Of a DNA stretch of 64,000 bases, positions 52,291 through 64,000 are shown piece after piece. Origin of the DNA: Cyanodermella asteris (Eukaryota > Ascomycota > Lecanoromycetes > Ostropales > Stictidaceae); assembly GCA_900618795.1 (NCBI GenBank), contig UYJD01000006.1, positions 602,785 to 666,784 on the forward strand. Direction: 5' to 3'. The notes beneath the pieces are model-generated. The model made no database searches. It saw only the letters and a program-made list of their open reading frames with translations, and was not told where the DNA came from. The position numbers were made by a program, and so were the translations under genes. Positions within the stretch are counted from its first letter, which is position 1. Each line of letters begins with the position of its first letter.

Positions 52291-53336
52291 TGCAGATATT
52301 AGCGAGAATTTGAAATCAAGCTCGTTCTCCAAATCATGAGCTACCTGGTGCCAGAGCTCGGTCCGCTGTGGGACACCAGCAAGTCCATTCATGAGCGCTA
52401 AAACGAGCCTCCTGCCCTATTACACCTCGTCAATCTCAAGCCTAGATTCAAGGACCTGGCCACTGAGTTTTTCCAGAAAGAAGTCTTCCTCACGTGCAGT
52501 TCGACCCTGACGACAAGAACCTGGACCTGGAATGACAATTGGCAGGAGGTGCCCCTGGAACGTCGCGTGCACACTTTTGGCATTGGCCCCGGCCAACTCG
52601 GCAACATGCTCGGACACGAGGTCGATTTTATTGATCGTTCCAAGATTCAGTGTCTCGTGCTGGACGAGAAAGCCATGACGGCTATCCACCGTTCGTGGGA
52701 GATGATTGATGATTCCATCTTTGGTCTCGAGTCGGGATTCGGTAAAAGAAAGCTGGATGCTGCCGCGGATGCTGACCCCACCACGAGTTACAAGTGCAAT
52801 CCCATCGATACTCTCGCTCGGCGAGTATTTTTCCCGAACGTCAAACGCCTTCAATTTTATGTCGAGTGAGTTGACATCCTGACCCTATGGAGCCGAAGTA
52901 ATTTCTCCCACGAAAAAGCTCCTTGGTGCAAAGGTGACAGTCTCGAGTTGGTATCAGCTCTCAGCGAGCAAAGGCTATATTTGTCATGAAAATACTGGGT
53001 CTCTGTCCGGCGCTAAAGACAGTCGAAATTGTTCGTCGTGACTTTGACGAATACCTTGACAAGTCAGGAATGGGCCTGCTATACACTGATGTCGAGGATC
53101 AATTCGGGCGCTCCCTTAGATATAGGTGCCAGATGGGAACAGGACCCCTGCTTGTGAGATCGGGAGTCTATCCAGGGCCACTATGGAGAGAAGCCCACGC
53201 GTCGTGTTTGCTGGACGATGATGCGGAGCTTTCTTCGTTTTTCAAGCGAGCCTTGGAAGCACGCAATAAATGTTCCAACGGAAGCGGAGATCGTGTATGG
53301 GATTTCAAGTTCATGCTTGGAGTTTTAGGCCCATAG
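52291..53336 (+). pseudogene. Decaying F-box-like paralogue D
   Basis: Sequence similar to paralogue C continues along the plus strand. First comes KLVLQIMSYLVPELG, then LLHLVNLKPRFKDLATEFF, KIQCLVLDEKAMTAIHRSWEM and RRVFFPNVKRL, each matching C in order. A TAA interrupts the frame after the first segment, a TGA follows the VKRLQFYVE segment, and the last part (ALKTVEIVRRDFDEYLDKS) lies in a different frame that is open to 53336. No intron with normal ends removes these faults. Codon bias is still coding-like, so inactivation looks recent. It might alternatively be expressed as a shortened C-terminal protein from the ATG at 52986. Confidence 0.6.
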
Positions 53337-53875
53337 ATAGCATGGCAATGCCTGGATAGAGTCTAGGTGTTTTGATCCGTATATAGATTGATTGTAGTAG
53401 CAGGTCCTGTCTGTTCCTGGATATATTCTTCTGCTCATAATTGCTTCCGTGGTTCTTCTACGACAGTATCGCCAGTCGATGCTTTCGCGTGCTTCCGGCC
53501 CTGTTCAAAATCCACCTCCAGAGTCCGCAGTAGCTTGTGGCCTGCCCATGCTTCTTGGTCATTGACAGCACCGGCTATGTATCAGGAAGTCGCGCGACGG
53601 TGAGAATGTACCAAGTCGGTGTCATCCGCTTCTGTACTCGGTCATGCGTAGACAATGAGCTTGGCGCCAATCACTTGGTTCTGTATCGCCTGTGTCGGTA
53701 CTGTGACATCTCGACAACATAGGACTGGCATGCGACCCTCAGGTGGGGTTCTCGCGTAGCGATAATGCAACGTTGACGGAGCAACTGGACTAGCGTGGCC
53801 AAAATGCGTCTGCGCAGACATGTCGGTGACAGGACTTTCCGATTCCGTCACGGGTCGTCATGTTGGACGTTCTGC
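53337..53875. other. Intergenic, nothing recognised
   Basis: About 540 bases between paralogue D and the end of FCF1. Confidence 0.5.
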
Positions 53876-54522
53876 TCACTTTTCAGGTGCATCCGGCAGG
53901 CGTTCAATCACATACTTCCCCCTCGCCACACTCATGATTGGCACGCCAGGAATCTTTCTTATCCTTCTCTTCAAATCTCGATCATTAGTAGCAACAATAT
54001 AAACCTTGTGCTTCATCACTCGATCAACCAGACAGTCATCAGCATAAATGCCCTTGTGATCGCAAGCCACTCTCGTCCATCTCTCATCTCTTGCAATCTG
54101 CAGAGCGATGCGGTATTTCTGACCGAGTTTCTCCATTTCTGCCATGACGCAGTCGGTGATCATGGGCTGGCATTTGGCGTAGAGGCAGTCCATCATCGAT
54201 GTGAGAAGGTCGAGTTTATTTTGCACCGTGTGGCTGAGGAAATTGGTATCGACAAGGACGGAGTAGGGAGGGACGAGGGCGGTGTTGTATTGGAAGAAGA
54301 GGTTGGAGGCGACCTGGGGGATTTCGCGGACGACTTCGTCGCCATCTTTGGCTTTCTTCTGCTTGGCTTCGAGCTCTGCCTTGAGCTTGTTCTGCTTTCT
54401 GGATAGAGTCTTAGCACACAACACGCCAAATCTGTCGGATTGCAAACTTACAATCGAGCATCCTTCTGGCCGATGATTCGCTTTGTCATGGCGAACTTGC
54501 GCACCTTCTTTTGAGCGCCCAT
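53876..54522 (-). CDS. FCF1: Ribosome-biogenesis PIN nuclease FCF1 (UTP24)
   Basis: Exons 54522-54452 and 54398-53876 (53-base intron, phase 2) encode 197 residues, as in yeast (189) and human (198). It starts MGAQKKVRKFAMTKRIIGQK, and the joint reads DARLKQNKLKAELEAKQKK. The PIN domain contains the first acidic residue in SVLVDTNFLSHTVQNK, then ITDCVMAEMEKLG, CDHKGIYADDCLVDRV and TNDRDLKRRIRKIPGVPIM with the remaining catalytic acids; it ends VIERLPDAPEK. Fcf1 cuts pre-rRNA at sites A1 and A2 in the small-subunit processome. It is extremely conserved, and all acids are in place. Confidence 0.95.
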
Positions 54523-54969
54523 CGTGCCTATGATACCAAAGTTTAGAAGCTACAGTTGCGGGCGGGATCAGGGCGAAGAAAATCTGACGGCGATAAGGAA
54601 AGATGGCAATCATAAGTCCGTACAGCGAACCAGGGCGCGGTTGCTTGGGATGCGGAGTTCGTACAGCGGATGCGGAAAATAGCAACACATGCGCCGTGCG
54701 ATCCGAAGGCTCTGCCGAGACTTTGTTTGAGAGCACGCTTCCGAGTCAACACTATCGTTTTCCACCTGCATAATCGTCCCCCTCCTTGTCTCAATCCAGT
54801 TACTCGTTGAATTTGCTGCCGCGACCGCTTACAGTATTGTAAATACTATACGATATAGGAAGAGAAGGATACGGTACGGCTGGGATCTGATCGGGCCAGC
54901 GTGAAAGCGACCCCTGGTTTCCATCTCAGAGGCGATTATCTTCGCAGAACGAACGACTCGACCTACACC
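54523..54969. promoter_or_regulatory. Divergent promoter region FCF1/CSI2-like
   Basis: 447 bases between opposite start codons. AT-rich block at 54836-54862 (GTAAATACTATACGATATAGG); no clear TATA box at a fixed distance. Confidence 0.4.
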
Positions 54970-55974
54970 ATGAGCCTTCTACAAGCCTTGACGGCGCCTT
55001 TACTGGCCGCCGTCGCATACGCTCAAGAGGACTTGCTCCCTAGAGCCGATGCCTCATCATCATCGAGCGCAGCCTCGTCCACTTCGAATTCCGACTCCTC
55101 TTCGGCGTCGACTTCCAACACCGGGACTACGAATGGCCCTTCACCAACGGTGACCTTACCGTCCCTGACTGGCCAAACGACCTATTCCTATCCTGCTCCC
55201 TCGGTTCCTCCAACGGCAAACGCACCATTCATGCAAAAGTCGAGTCTACCCAACGGGACATTCTTCATTTGTGTCGGCGCGGTTCTAGGCTTTTTCTTCC
55301 TCATGATAATAGCTTGGCGAGCATGGGCGGCTTGGATGTTGCACAGGCGGATGAACGCGGCCAATGCGCAGTACGTTGGCGTACCCTCCGGACCTCCCGG
55401 TGGCTCACCAAAGGACAACAAGAAGTTGAGGAAATCTGGATTGTATCACCGCGACATTGGCAGCGAGCTTTCGTTGGACGCATTGACGAAGAAAGAGAAC
55501 GGAATTGCGCGAAAAAGCGGCAAAGCGAACAAGGATAACAGACGGAGCAATCTGTTCTTCTCCCCAACAGCCGGAGTCGGTGCCCACGGTACAGCACAGC
55601 AGAGAGCAAGCAGCTTCCTGCCATCTGGCTACTATGCCACTGGCGGCTCTACGGTCGGCAGCACGGTCGTCAATCCCAACTCGACTTCGGATCTCAGCAT
55701 GAGGACGGACAACCGCCTTAGCATGGCTGATTTCAGTGCGCCACAGAGGCACAGCTACGGCTACAAGGACAGCCCTCTTCTGAGACCGCAGGATGGCCAT
55801 GGCTTGGAACCTCCGAACTTGCCCTTTGCACGCAACAACGCCGGGTCCAGAAACAGTGTGACGAGTCTGAGTGGCAGTGAAGGTAACAGTAGAGCGCCGA
55901 GTGCGTATCTGGAAGATCTCTTCGACTCGACGCCGGTAAAAGAGAGACGGAGCAACGAACGGGAGAATTGGTGA
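54970..55974 (+). CDS. CSI2-like single-pass membrane protein
   Basis: The first ATG of the frame gives 334 residues. A signal peptide (MSLLQALTAPLLAAVAYAQ) leads into a Ser/Thr-rich outer segment with runs of Ser. One transmembrane helix follows at about 99-120 (FFICVGAVLGFFFLMIIAW), then a cytoplasmic tail with RRMNAANAQYVGVPSGPPGGS and many Ser/Asn-rich blocks. The tail segment after the helix is the conserved part of the ascomycete CSI2-like family; in yeast Csi2 is linked to chitin synthase III function and budding, and its molecular role is unclear. The topology (outside Ser-rich, inside charged) fits a wall-sensing or wall-assembly role at the plasma membrane. The start chosen avoids a GTG-initiated extension. 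Confidence 0.72.
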   Translation: MSLLQALTAPLLAAVAYAQEDLLPRADASSSSSAASSTSNSDSSSASTSNTGTTNGPSPTVTLPSLTGQTTYSYPAPSVPPTANAPFMQKSSLPNGTFFICVGAVLGFFFLMIIAWRAWAAWMLHRRMNAANAQYVGVPSGPPGGSPKDNKKLRKSGLYHRDIGSELSLDALTKKENGIARKSGKANKDNRRSNLFFSPTAGVGAHGTAQQRASSFLPSGYYATGGSTVGSTVVNPNSTSDLSMRTDNRLSMADFSAPQRHSYGYKDSPLLRPQDGHGLEPPNLPFARNNAGSRNSVTSLSGSEGNSRAPSAYLEDLFDSTPVKERRSNERENW

Positions 55975-57187
55975 TGACCAGGACAACCATGGAGGCTCAG
56001 CTTTGTATCAATATTGAGGCGTTTGGCGATCTACAACGGATTTGATTGAACAGTCAATACAAGTCTGTGAGCGTTGGGTTGGACTGCTTGCGATGAGCAT
56101 ACATAGCGTTATAATGAACCACCTGAATTTGACACTTCCAACTCGTACCTGTGCGGCATGTCATGTTATCGTGGCGTATTCGTAGGATACGCATGCAGGA
56201 TCGCGTGATCACAACTCGTCCTTGTGCCAACTCAAGTGTGGAGGCCACAGCGCGCGGCGATCGTTTCAGTGACCCCCTCAGCGGCCATGTTAGCGGCCTT
56301 GCCGCGAAACCGCCTCAGTACAGCGGCTGAGGGGCCCCCCAACCAGCCAGCGCCGCCCAGCTGGAACAGCCAAGCCTGCGCAACAACACCTTTCCACAAC
56401 AGTGGAACCGGATTCCGTATCCGGCACTTCATCCAAGCCCGTCAGACCCTTCCGCCACGAGCTTGCGAATCCCACAACACGTTGGAACTGAGGCAGTGCC
56501 GTCTTCTCCATATGCGGGGCACTTTGCAGCCATGGCAAAGCATGGAAGTAATGCATGGGCATTGTTGTCCTGCATCATGCACGCGCTTAAACGCCCGGTT
56601 CCATGTCTCATTCTCGATGTTTTGTGTTCTGTCTTTGACGCTGTTTCATTTCCCGAAACGTTTACTGTACCAGGTGAAACCATTCTCGACGTCGAAAACT
56701 TGGACTGTTGTATGAACCAAGCAAATGATATACAAAAAAACACATCAGTAGAAGCCTTAATGTCGAGGCTTTCAGATTCATCTGGCCATGAGTCTTCAGA
56801 TCGGCCAGATGTCGAAACACAAATTCATGCTGCCGGCTCGCTGTACGGACAGGTAGCCCCTAAAGACGGTCCACGAAGCTGCCGTCGTCAGCGAGCTTCG
56901 CCTCCACGTCAAGCCGATCATGCTTATCCCCCAAGGTCCTTATCCCCCAAGGTCTACAAGCCATGTTGCAGGGATCAGTCTCGATCCCCTCGTGCGGTCT
57001 CGGTTGCGGTGGGCCGGAAGGCTTAGCGGTATCCACGTCAGACTTCGCGAGGTCCTGTCTCGTGCTCTGATGTTTCCCATAGAAATGAGGCTCTGCTTGC
57101 CCAAACCCGTATTGCTCACGTATCGATTCCTGTTTATGTGTATTTCTCCTTTCATATCTCCTTGGTACGGCTTTCGCTTCATTGTTC
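55975..57187. other. Gene-poor stretch with competing open frames
   Basis: About 1.2 kb. A plus-strand frame (56463-57026) and a minus-strand frame (57351-56860) both stay open but carry no recognisable domain; the latter overlaps the start of the next gene. A 16-base sequence, CTTATCCCCCAAGGTC, is directly duplicated near 56923-56954. Confidence 0.4.
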
Positions 57188-57292
57188 ATGTCCCGCAAGT
57201 CATCGTGTCCCGCCCTGGTTCCGTCGTCCGGAATGAGACAATCATTTCTTTGTCTTCGAAAGTGGTCTTCGCATCGTCGCGAGTCATTTACC

Positions 57293-57847
57293 ATGGGGCC
57301 TTCATTCAAGCGCCAAATCCCGTCGTCCGGCAGCCAGTATGCGAGAGACACGCACCTTCAAAGCCAATCCACCACGAAATCCGGAAACAGTCGACCCAAC
57401 GAAAAGCGAAGATCGAGTCGGTTCTCGATCAGCAGTATCACCAGTCTCCTCCAACCATCAAAATTCACGACCACAAGTGGCCAGGCGACACCCGTCGAAG
57501 ATCCAGATCCAGATCCAGAGCCAGAGCCAGTCTATGCTGCAGACGCTTGGCTGGCCGTGCCCGCCGGAGTATACAATTATTCGCGAGCCTTCGATCCCTA
57601 TCCACCATCCTACTACGATAGCGAGAAGACAGATTCGAGAGCCATGGGCTGTAGCTCGTCCAAGCAGGCGGATCAGGCCGACCAGGCGGCGGCACAATCG
57701 AAATACCCTGCGAGACCGAGAAGGACGGCGGAGACGCAGAACTGGAATGGCGGTGCCGGAGTGATAGCGGGGAACATGACGACGGGGTGGGTGTATGGAC
57801 CCGGGGGAAAGCCCAATGCGAAGACGAAGACGCAGCGAAAGAGATAG
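57293..57847 (+). CDS. Hypothetical protein with internal MGCSSSK lipidation-type start
   Basis: From the ATG in a good context (TTTACCATGGGG) the frame gives 184 residues; an earlier in-frame ATG at 57188 is possible. It has a Ser/Arg-rich segment (RRSSRFSISSITSLL), an Asp-Pro/Glu-Pro repeat (DPDPDPEPEP), then AMGCSSSKQADQADQAAAQ and a Gly-rich, basic end. MGCSSSK, at an ATG in frame at 57644, is an ideal N-myristoylation/palmitoylation motif, so the real gene may be the 67-residue protein from there, with everything upstream as leader. Short MGC-starting proteins occur in many filamentous ascomycetes without known role. Both readings share the same C-terminus. Confidence 0.5.
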   Translation: MGPSFKRQIPSSGSQYARDTHLQSQSTTKSGNSRPNEKRRSSRFSISSITSLLQPSKFTTTSGQATPVEDPDPDPEPEPVYAADAWLAVPAGVYNYSRAFDPYPPSYYDSEKTDSRAMGCSSSKQADQADQAAAQSKYPARPRRTAETQNWNGGAGVIAGNMTTGWVYGPGGKPNAKTKTQRKR

Positions 57848-58092
57848 CGGACTTATGCTGATAAGAGCAGCGTTGGTTCGCGGTGAAAAGTTGGCACGTC
57901 CTCGTTGAATACTTTTGGGCAATGTGAACTGATTATGACATGAACGAGCTGTGGCCTACCGTTAACCTCGCAACATAAGACAACTCCTGATACTCCGTTG
58001 CATAGGTAGCACATGTGAATCTCTGCGCGCTTCAGCTTCTATGTGACAACGTCGTGTTTCCCGAACTCACGGTTATTCTTCGTAACGAGCAA
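57848..58092. other. Short convergent intergenic
   Basis: About 245 bases between the small protein and the metallopeptidase ends; nothing recognised. Confidence 0.5.
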
Positions 58093-59781
58093 CTAACACC
58101 AAGCGCCGCGGACAGCCAACTGGTAGCTCTCCACTTTCTCGTAGCTTCGAGGCCACCACTTGAAATCGAGAAGATTACCTTCGCGAACAACCTGCATGTA
58201 AAACTCTTGATCCCATTTCTCGGCGTCGAACAAGTAGGAAAACCGATCCGTGATCACATCCCCCTCGCAAACGCCAGCTGCGGCTGCTCGAGAAGTTGGG
58301 TCGAGGTCTTTGACCACTCTCTGTTCCCCCTTTAAGGAATCCTGCGAGAAGCCGAGACCGAATTCCTCTTGGTCTTGTCGGCACAATCGCCAATCACAAA
58401 ACACTGCTCCCGCTAGGTCCACCATGCAATGTGGAGGCAGGAATAGTGGATCTGCCTCCGACATTCGGTTGTAGTCGTCGACGGCGCTAGGCCCCAGTTC
58501 CTGAGTGACGAGTGAGAGCCAGACCTTGATTGTGTAAGGCTTGTCGAGCCGGCGTAGCTTTACCATTTCGAGGATGAGGTCGTCCAGTGAGCGTTTACCG
58601 GCTTTGCGTAGTTGACAGGCAAGTTTCATAAAGTACATCAGACCTCTCTGGTACGGAATGCGATTCACATGGAAATCTTTCCAGAAACGATCGTAGACTT
58701 CGCTGTTCTTGGTTCGTCGCGCTGGATTCGTATAGTAGCCAGAGACGAAGTTGTTGAAGTTGTGGATCAACGTGCCCGCGTTCTCAAGGCCGAAACGGTA
58801 GGGGAGGAATAGGGCGTAGTAGTCTGCTATGCCCTCGTTGAACCATGAATCCTTGAGTTCTTCGGGCGTGGGGCTGTTGCCAGAAATTCCGACCCGGGGC
58901 CAGTTGTGCGTGATTTCGTGCACCAAGAAGTACAGCGTTCCAACGGGATTTCGAGGGAAGATATTGTTCCAACCAAACACAAAGCCATAAGGCAAGCCCA
59001 ATCCCGAGGCGCATTTGTACTCATTCTTCCGGCAAAATACTTGAAACATGTTGGTCGACTGGTCTTGGAAGAAGGCCCGCATCTTTGGCACGATCTTGCT
59101 CAGCTGCTCACCTAATGCTGCGACGTCGAAATTTGGTGGCGAGAGCCAGTAAAGAGCTTGGGACTGGCCCAGGGTATCTTGCGGATAGCTGTGAATCTGC
59201 CCGACCATGAAGAACATATACCCTAGCTCAGAGGGCCTGCCGGTGAAGTGGGCGTCGATGCCTTCACCGAAGCTACACACGCAACGGGTACCTGGCGGTG
59301 CGGATTCCAAATCCCACTTGACGTGAATGTCATGCAGTTCGTGAGCAGCAGGATGATCAGGTATGCGCAAGAATCGATCGCCACAAGCCGACAGCCCACC
59401 TCCATCTTGTTCGAGTTCGACTTGCGGGCCACACGGCGTTCGATGGCTTACTTTGCGCGGGTACACCCGGTATTGAGACTCAGCATAGGGCTCGCGGTCT
59501 GTGGGTGGTCCAAGGAGCCATGTTCCGGGACCGTGTACGTGAGATCCGTTTCGCATCGTGTTGTTGGCGCGGCCGTCACGGATGACTGAAAACTGGGATG
59601 CAGAATACTCGAAATGGCTCTGATTTTGAAGCGACCATTGTCCGATAGCCTCATCGGCGTCTGGGACATACTGAAGCGCCATGCGCAACTTGACGTCGAT
59701 GTATCGAGCCACTTCATGCCGGTCGAAATGAGGATGAAGCGACAGCGAGAAGCTGGGGTTCGAATGTGGGCCTTGCATCAT
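58093..59781 (-). CDS. M61-like zinc metallopeptidase with C-terminal PDZ-like segment
   Basis: One exon, 562 residues, no signal peptide. The zinc motif HEITH is at 288-292 with the following N-W (HEITHNW), as in the M61 (glycyl aminopeptidase-like) family; the third ligand is Glu316 in WFNEGIADYYALF, 24 residues on. GWNNIFPRNP and VGTLYFLVHE precede it. The last 90 residues contain PTSRAAAAGVCEGDVIT, a PDZ carboxylate loop-like turn, matching the PDZ found in M61 enzymes. The N-terminal 200 residues are beta-rich like the family's pre-catalytic domain (HVKWDLESAPPGTR). Such proteins trim peptides from the N-terminus; the fungal members are little studied. All zinc ligands are present. Confidence 0.8.
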   Translation of the reverse strand: MMQGPHSNPSFSLSLHPHFDRHEVARYIDVKLRMALQYVPDADEAIGQWSLQNQSHFEYSASQFSVIRDGRANNTMRNGSHVHGPGTWLLGPPTDREPYAESQYRVYPRKVSHRTPCGPQVELEQDGGGLSACGDRFLRIPDHPAAHELHDIHVKWDLESAPPGTRCVCSFGEGIDAHFTGRPSELGYMFFMVGQIHSYPQDTLGQSQALYWLSPPNFDVAALGEQLSKIVPKMRAFFQDQSTNMFQVFCRKNEYKCASGLGLPYGFVFGWNNIFPRNPVGTLYFLVHEITHNWPRVGISGNSPTPEELKDSWFNEGIADYYALFLPYRFGLENAGTLIHNFNNFVSGYYTNPARRTKNSEVYDRFWKDFHVNRIPYQRGLMYFMKLACQLRKAGKRSLDDLILEMVKLRRLDKPYTIKVWLSLVTQELGPSAVDDYNRMSEADPLFLPPHCMVDLAGAVFCDWRLCRQDQEEFGLGFSQDSLKGEQRVVKDLDPTSRAAAAGVCEGDVITDRFSYLFDAEKWDQEFYMQVVREGNLLDFKWWPRSYEKVESYQLAVRGAWC

Positions 59782-62939
<3,158 letters not shown>

Positions 62940-63807
62940 GCCAAGGCTTGCGACCTGTCCATGTTTGCACATTGGCGACGCGGTTGGCAAGTTCGGCGAG
63001 ACCGCTTTGCTGTGACGAATGGACGACCAACGACCGAACAACAAATTTGCATTTTCTGTTTTTTTTTCAGCATTTCCCTTTACGGTCTTCACGAGCTGGA
63101 CCGGCTGGACGACTACTTCGGGACGATGAAAAGGACACGAGCTACGACTATATCACAACAAGACTATAGACTGCGCTGGCTTTTGTCATATACACCACGG
63201 GTGTCAGGCACGCCTTCGATCTGTTTCTCACGAGTGTGAGATGACCTATGGATTGAATTTGACGACACGAGACGGCAGAAATTCTCGACTTGTGCTTGAT
63301 ACCCCCGGACATTGTCGTCCCAATAAAAGATAGAGGTTCGAATCGGTTTACAGGGATAAAGGGCTATCGCGATGGTAGTCTGGCCACGTTCGGCTCGATA
63401 CGACTGTTGCTTGCGGGCTAGACTTTGGGAATTTATGGTGTTTGGTGAGGGTCTGGGAATAATGGAGCAGCCGGTACCGTCTCTCACAAGGGACAAAAAG
63501 ACATGCTCACATGGTGCATACTTGACGCGACTTGGTGAGCGTTCACTCGTCTTCTTGCGATGAGCATTCATCAAATGGAGCTTCACAGACAAGACAAGAC
63601 GGTCTACAAGACAGAGATTGTCTAGCTGGAAGCCGCTTTGGGCGATAGAGCCGAGACCAAACACTGATAGCCAACAATGAATCATCAGATGAACAAAAAG
63701 GATGAAATTTGGTCAACTAATTGCACATAATTACAGCCAATTAGCACGCAATATGAGCCTAAGACAAGCTGGAGGTGGTGGCCGTCTCGGGAGATGAGCA
63801 TACTTAC
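62940..63807. other. 3' flank of DED1 and intergenic
   Basis: About 870 bases. A T-run (TTTTTTTT at 63059-63066) lies in the probable 3'UTR. Short frames on both strands show no domain. Confidence 0.5.
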
Positions 63808-64000
63808 ACACGCATAACGCCATTAGCCGTAGCCAGCCGACGTCCAGTAATGGCTCGCCCACGCTGGTTGAGTGTCGTGTGCTAGCGTACCTCTCGTACC
63901 TTCGTTCCTGTTCCTTGTTCGGCAGAAGTTTGGTGGAGGACGATCCTGCTGACAACCGTTGAACGGGTGCATCCGCCTTCCCGAAGGAGTATCGTCGCAT
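63808..64000 (-). CDS. Possible first-exon fragment at the right edge
   Basis: The minus strand begins at the window edge with MRRYSFGKADAPVQR, then KLLPNKEQERRYE, and stays open until a GTAAGT donor at 63807. The charged, codon-biased sequence looks like a coding exon, but the upstream part lies outside the window, so whether the Met is the start and what the product is cannot be told. Confidence 0.3.

Noticed and set aside
56463-57026. 187-codon plus-strand frame
   Set aside because: No domain, no signal, mixed composition, and a competing minus-strand frame over part of it.

Overview
The window is nuclear DNA of a filamentous ascomycete (Pezizomycotina). The evidence is compact genes with 38-64-base introns (GT..AG with CTAAC/CTGAC-like branch sites), CT-rich upstream regions, and fungal families: a GPI-anchored CFEM protein, RAD2, the PIG-U/GAB1 subunit, MIC60, a CSI2-like membrane protein and F-box-like paralogues. 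A Dothideomycete of the Mycosphaerella/Capnodiales kind is my guess from the look of the proteins; it is not proven by the sequence.

Region by region. 1-11.8 kb is gene-poor and accessory in character. It holds a Ser/Thr-rich partial gene at the left edge, a small protein with an N-myristoylation-type start, a 109-residue secreted Ala/Ser-rich protein, and a wall protein with two CFEM domains. Between them lie long stretches with only weak open frames, a degraded 53-61 bp minisatellite and a tRNA-like fragment. 11.8-27.2 kb carries a low-complexity protein with four RPT-type repeats, mitochondrial ribosomal protein uS8m, a divergent kinase-like protein, an F-box-like protein, a short-chain dehydrogenase, an acidic unknown protein and RAD2 (XPG nuclease).

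28.2-30.9 kb holds two tandem paralogues of a Cys/His zinc-finger-like family with the same three-exon structure. 31.2-45.5 kb is a dense core block: a GNAT acetyltransferase, folylpolyglutamate synthase, NatD histone acetyltransferase (NAT4), GPI transamidase subunit GAB1, MIC60, eIF3j (HCR1) and a CAMK-type kinase. 45.8-53.3 kb is a second accessory block: a decayed quinone reductase carrying an (ATC)18 tract, then three F-box-like genes and one decaying relative. 53.9-64 kb returns to core genes: FCF1, a CSI2-like protein, a small protein with a lipidation-type internal start, an M61-like metallopeptidase, and DED1 with a 5'UTR intron.

Most core genes are unrelated in pathway and only share promoters. 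The tightest pairs are GAB1/MIC60 (195 bp shared promoter) and NAT4/GAB1 (37 bp between stop codons). Several genes required joining exons from the raw sequence: the CFEM protein, the repeat protein, both zinc-finger-like genes, folylpolyglutamate synthase, GAB1, MIC60, HCR1, the kinase and FCF1. I saw no transposase, integrase or reverse transcriptase, no rRNA, no canonical tRNA and no CRISPR array. The best candidate for something undescribed is the F-box-like family at 47-53 kb, with its conserved C-terminal block, one copy with a basic octapeptide repeat, and one dying copy.
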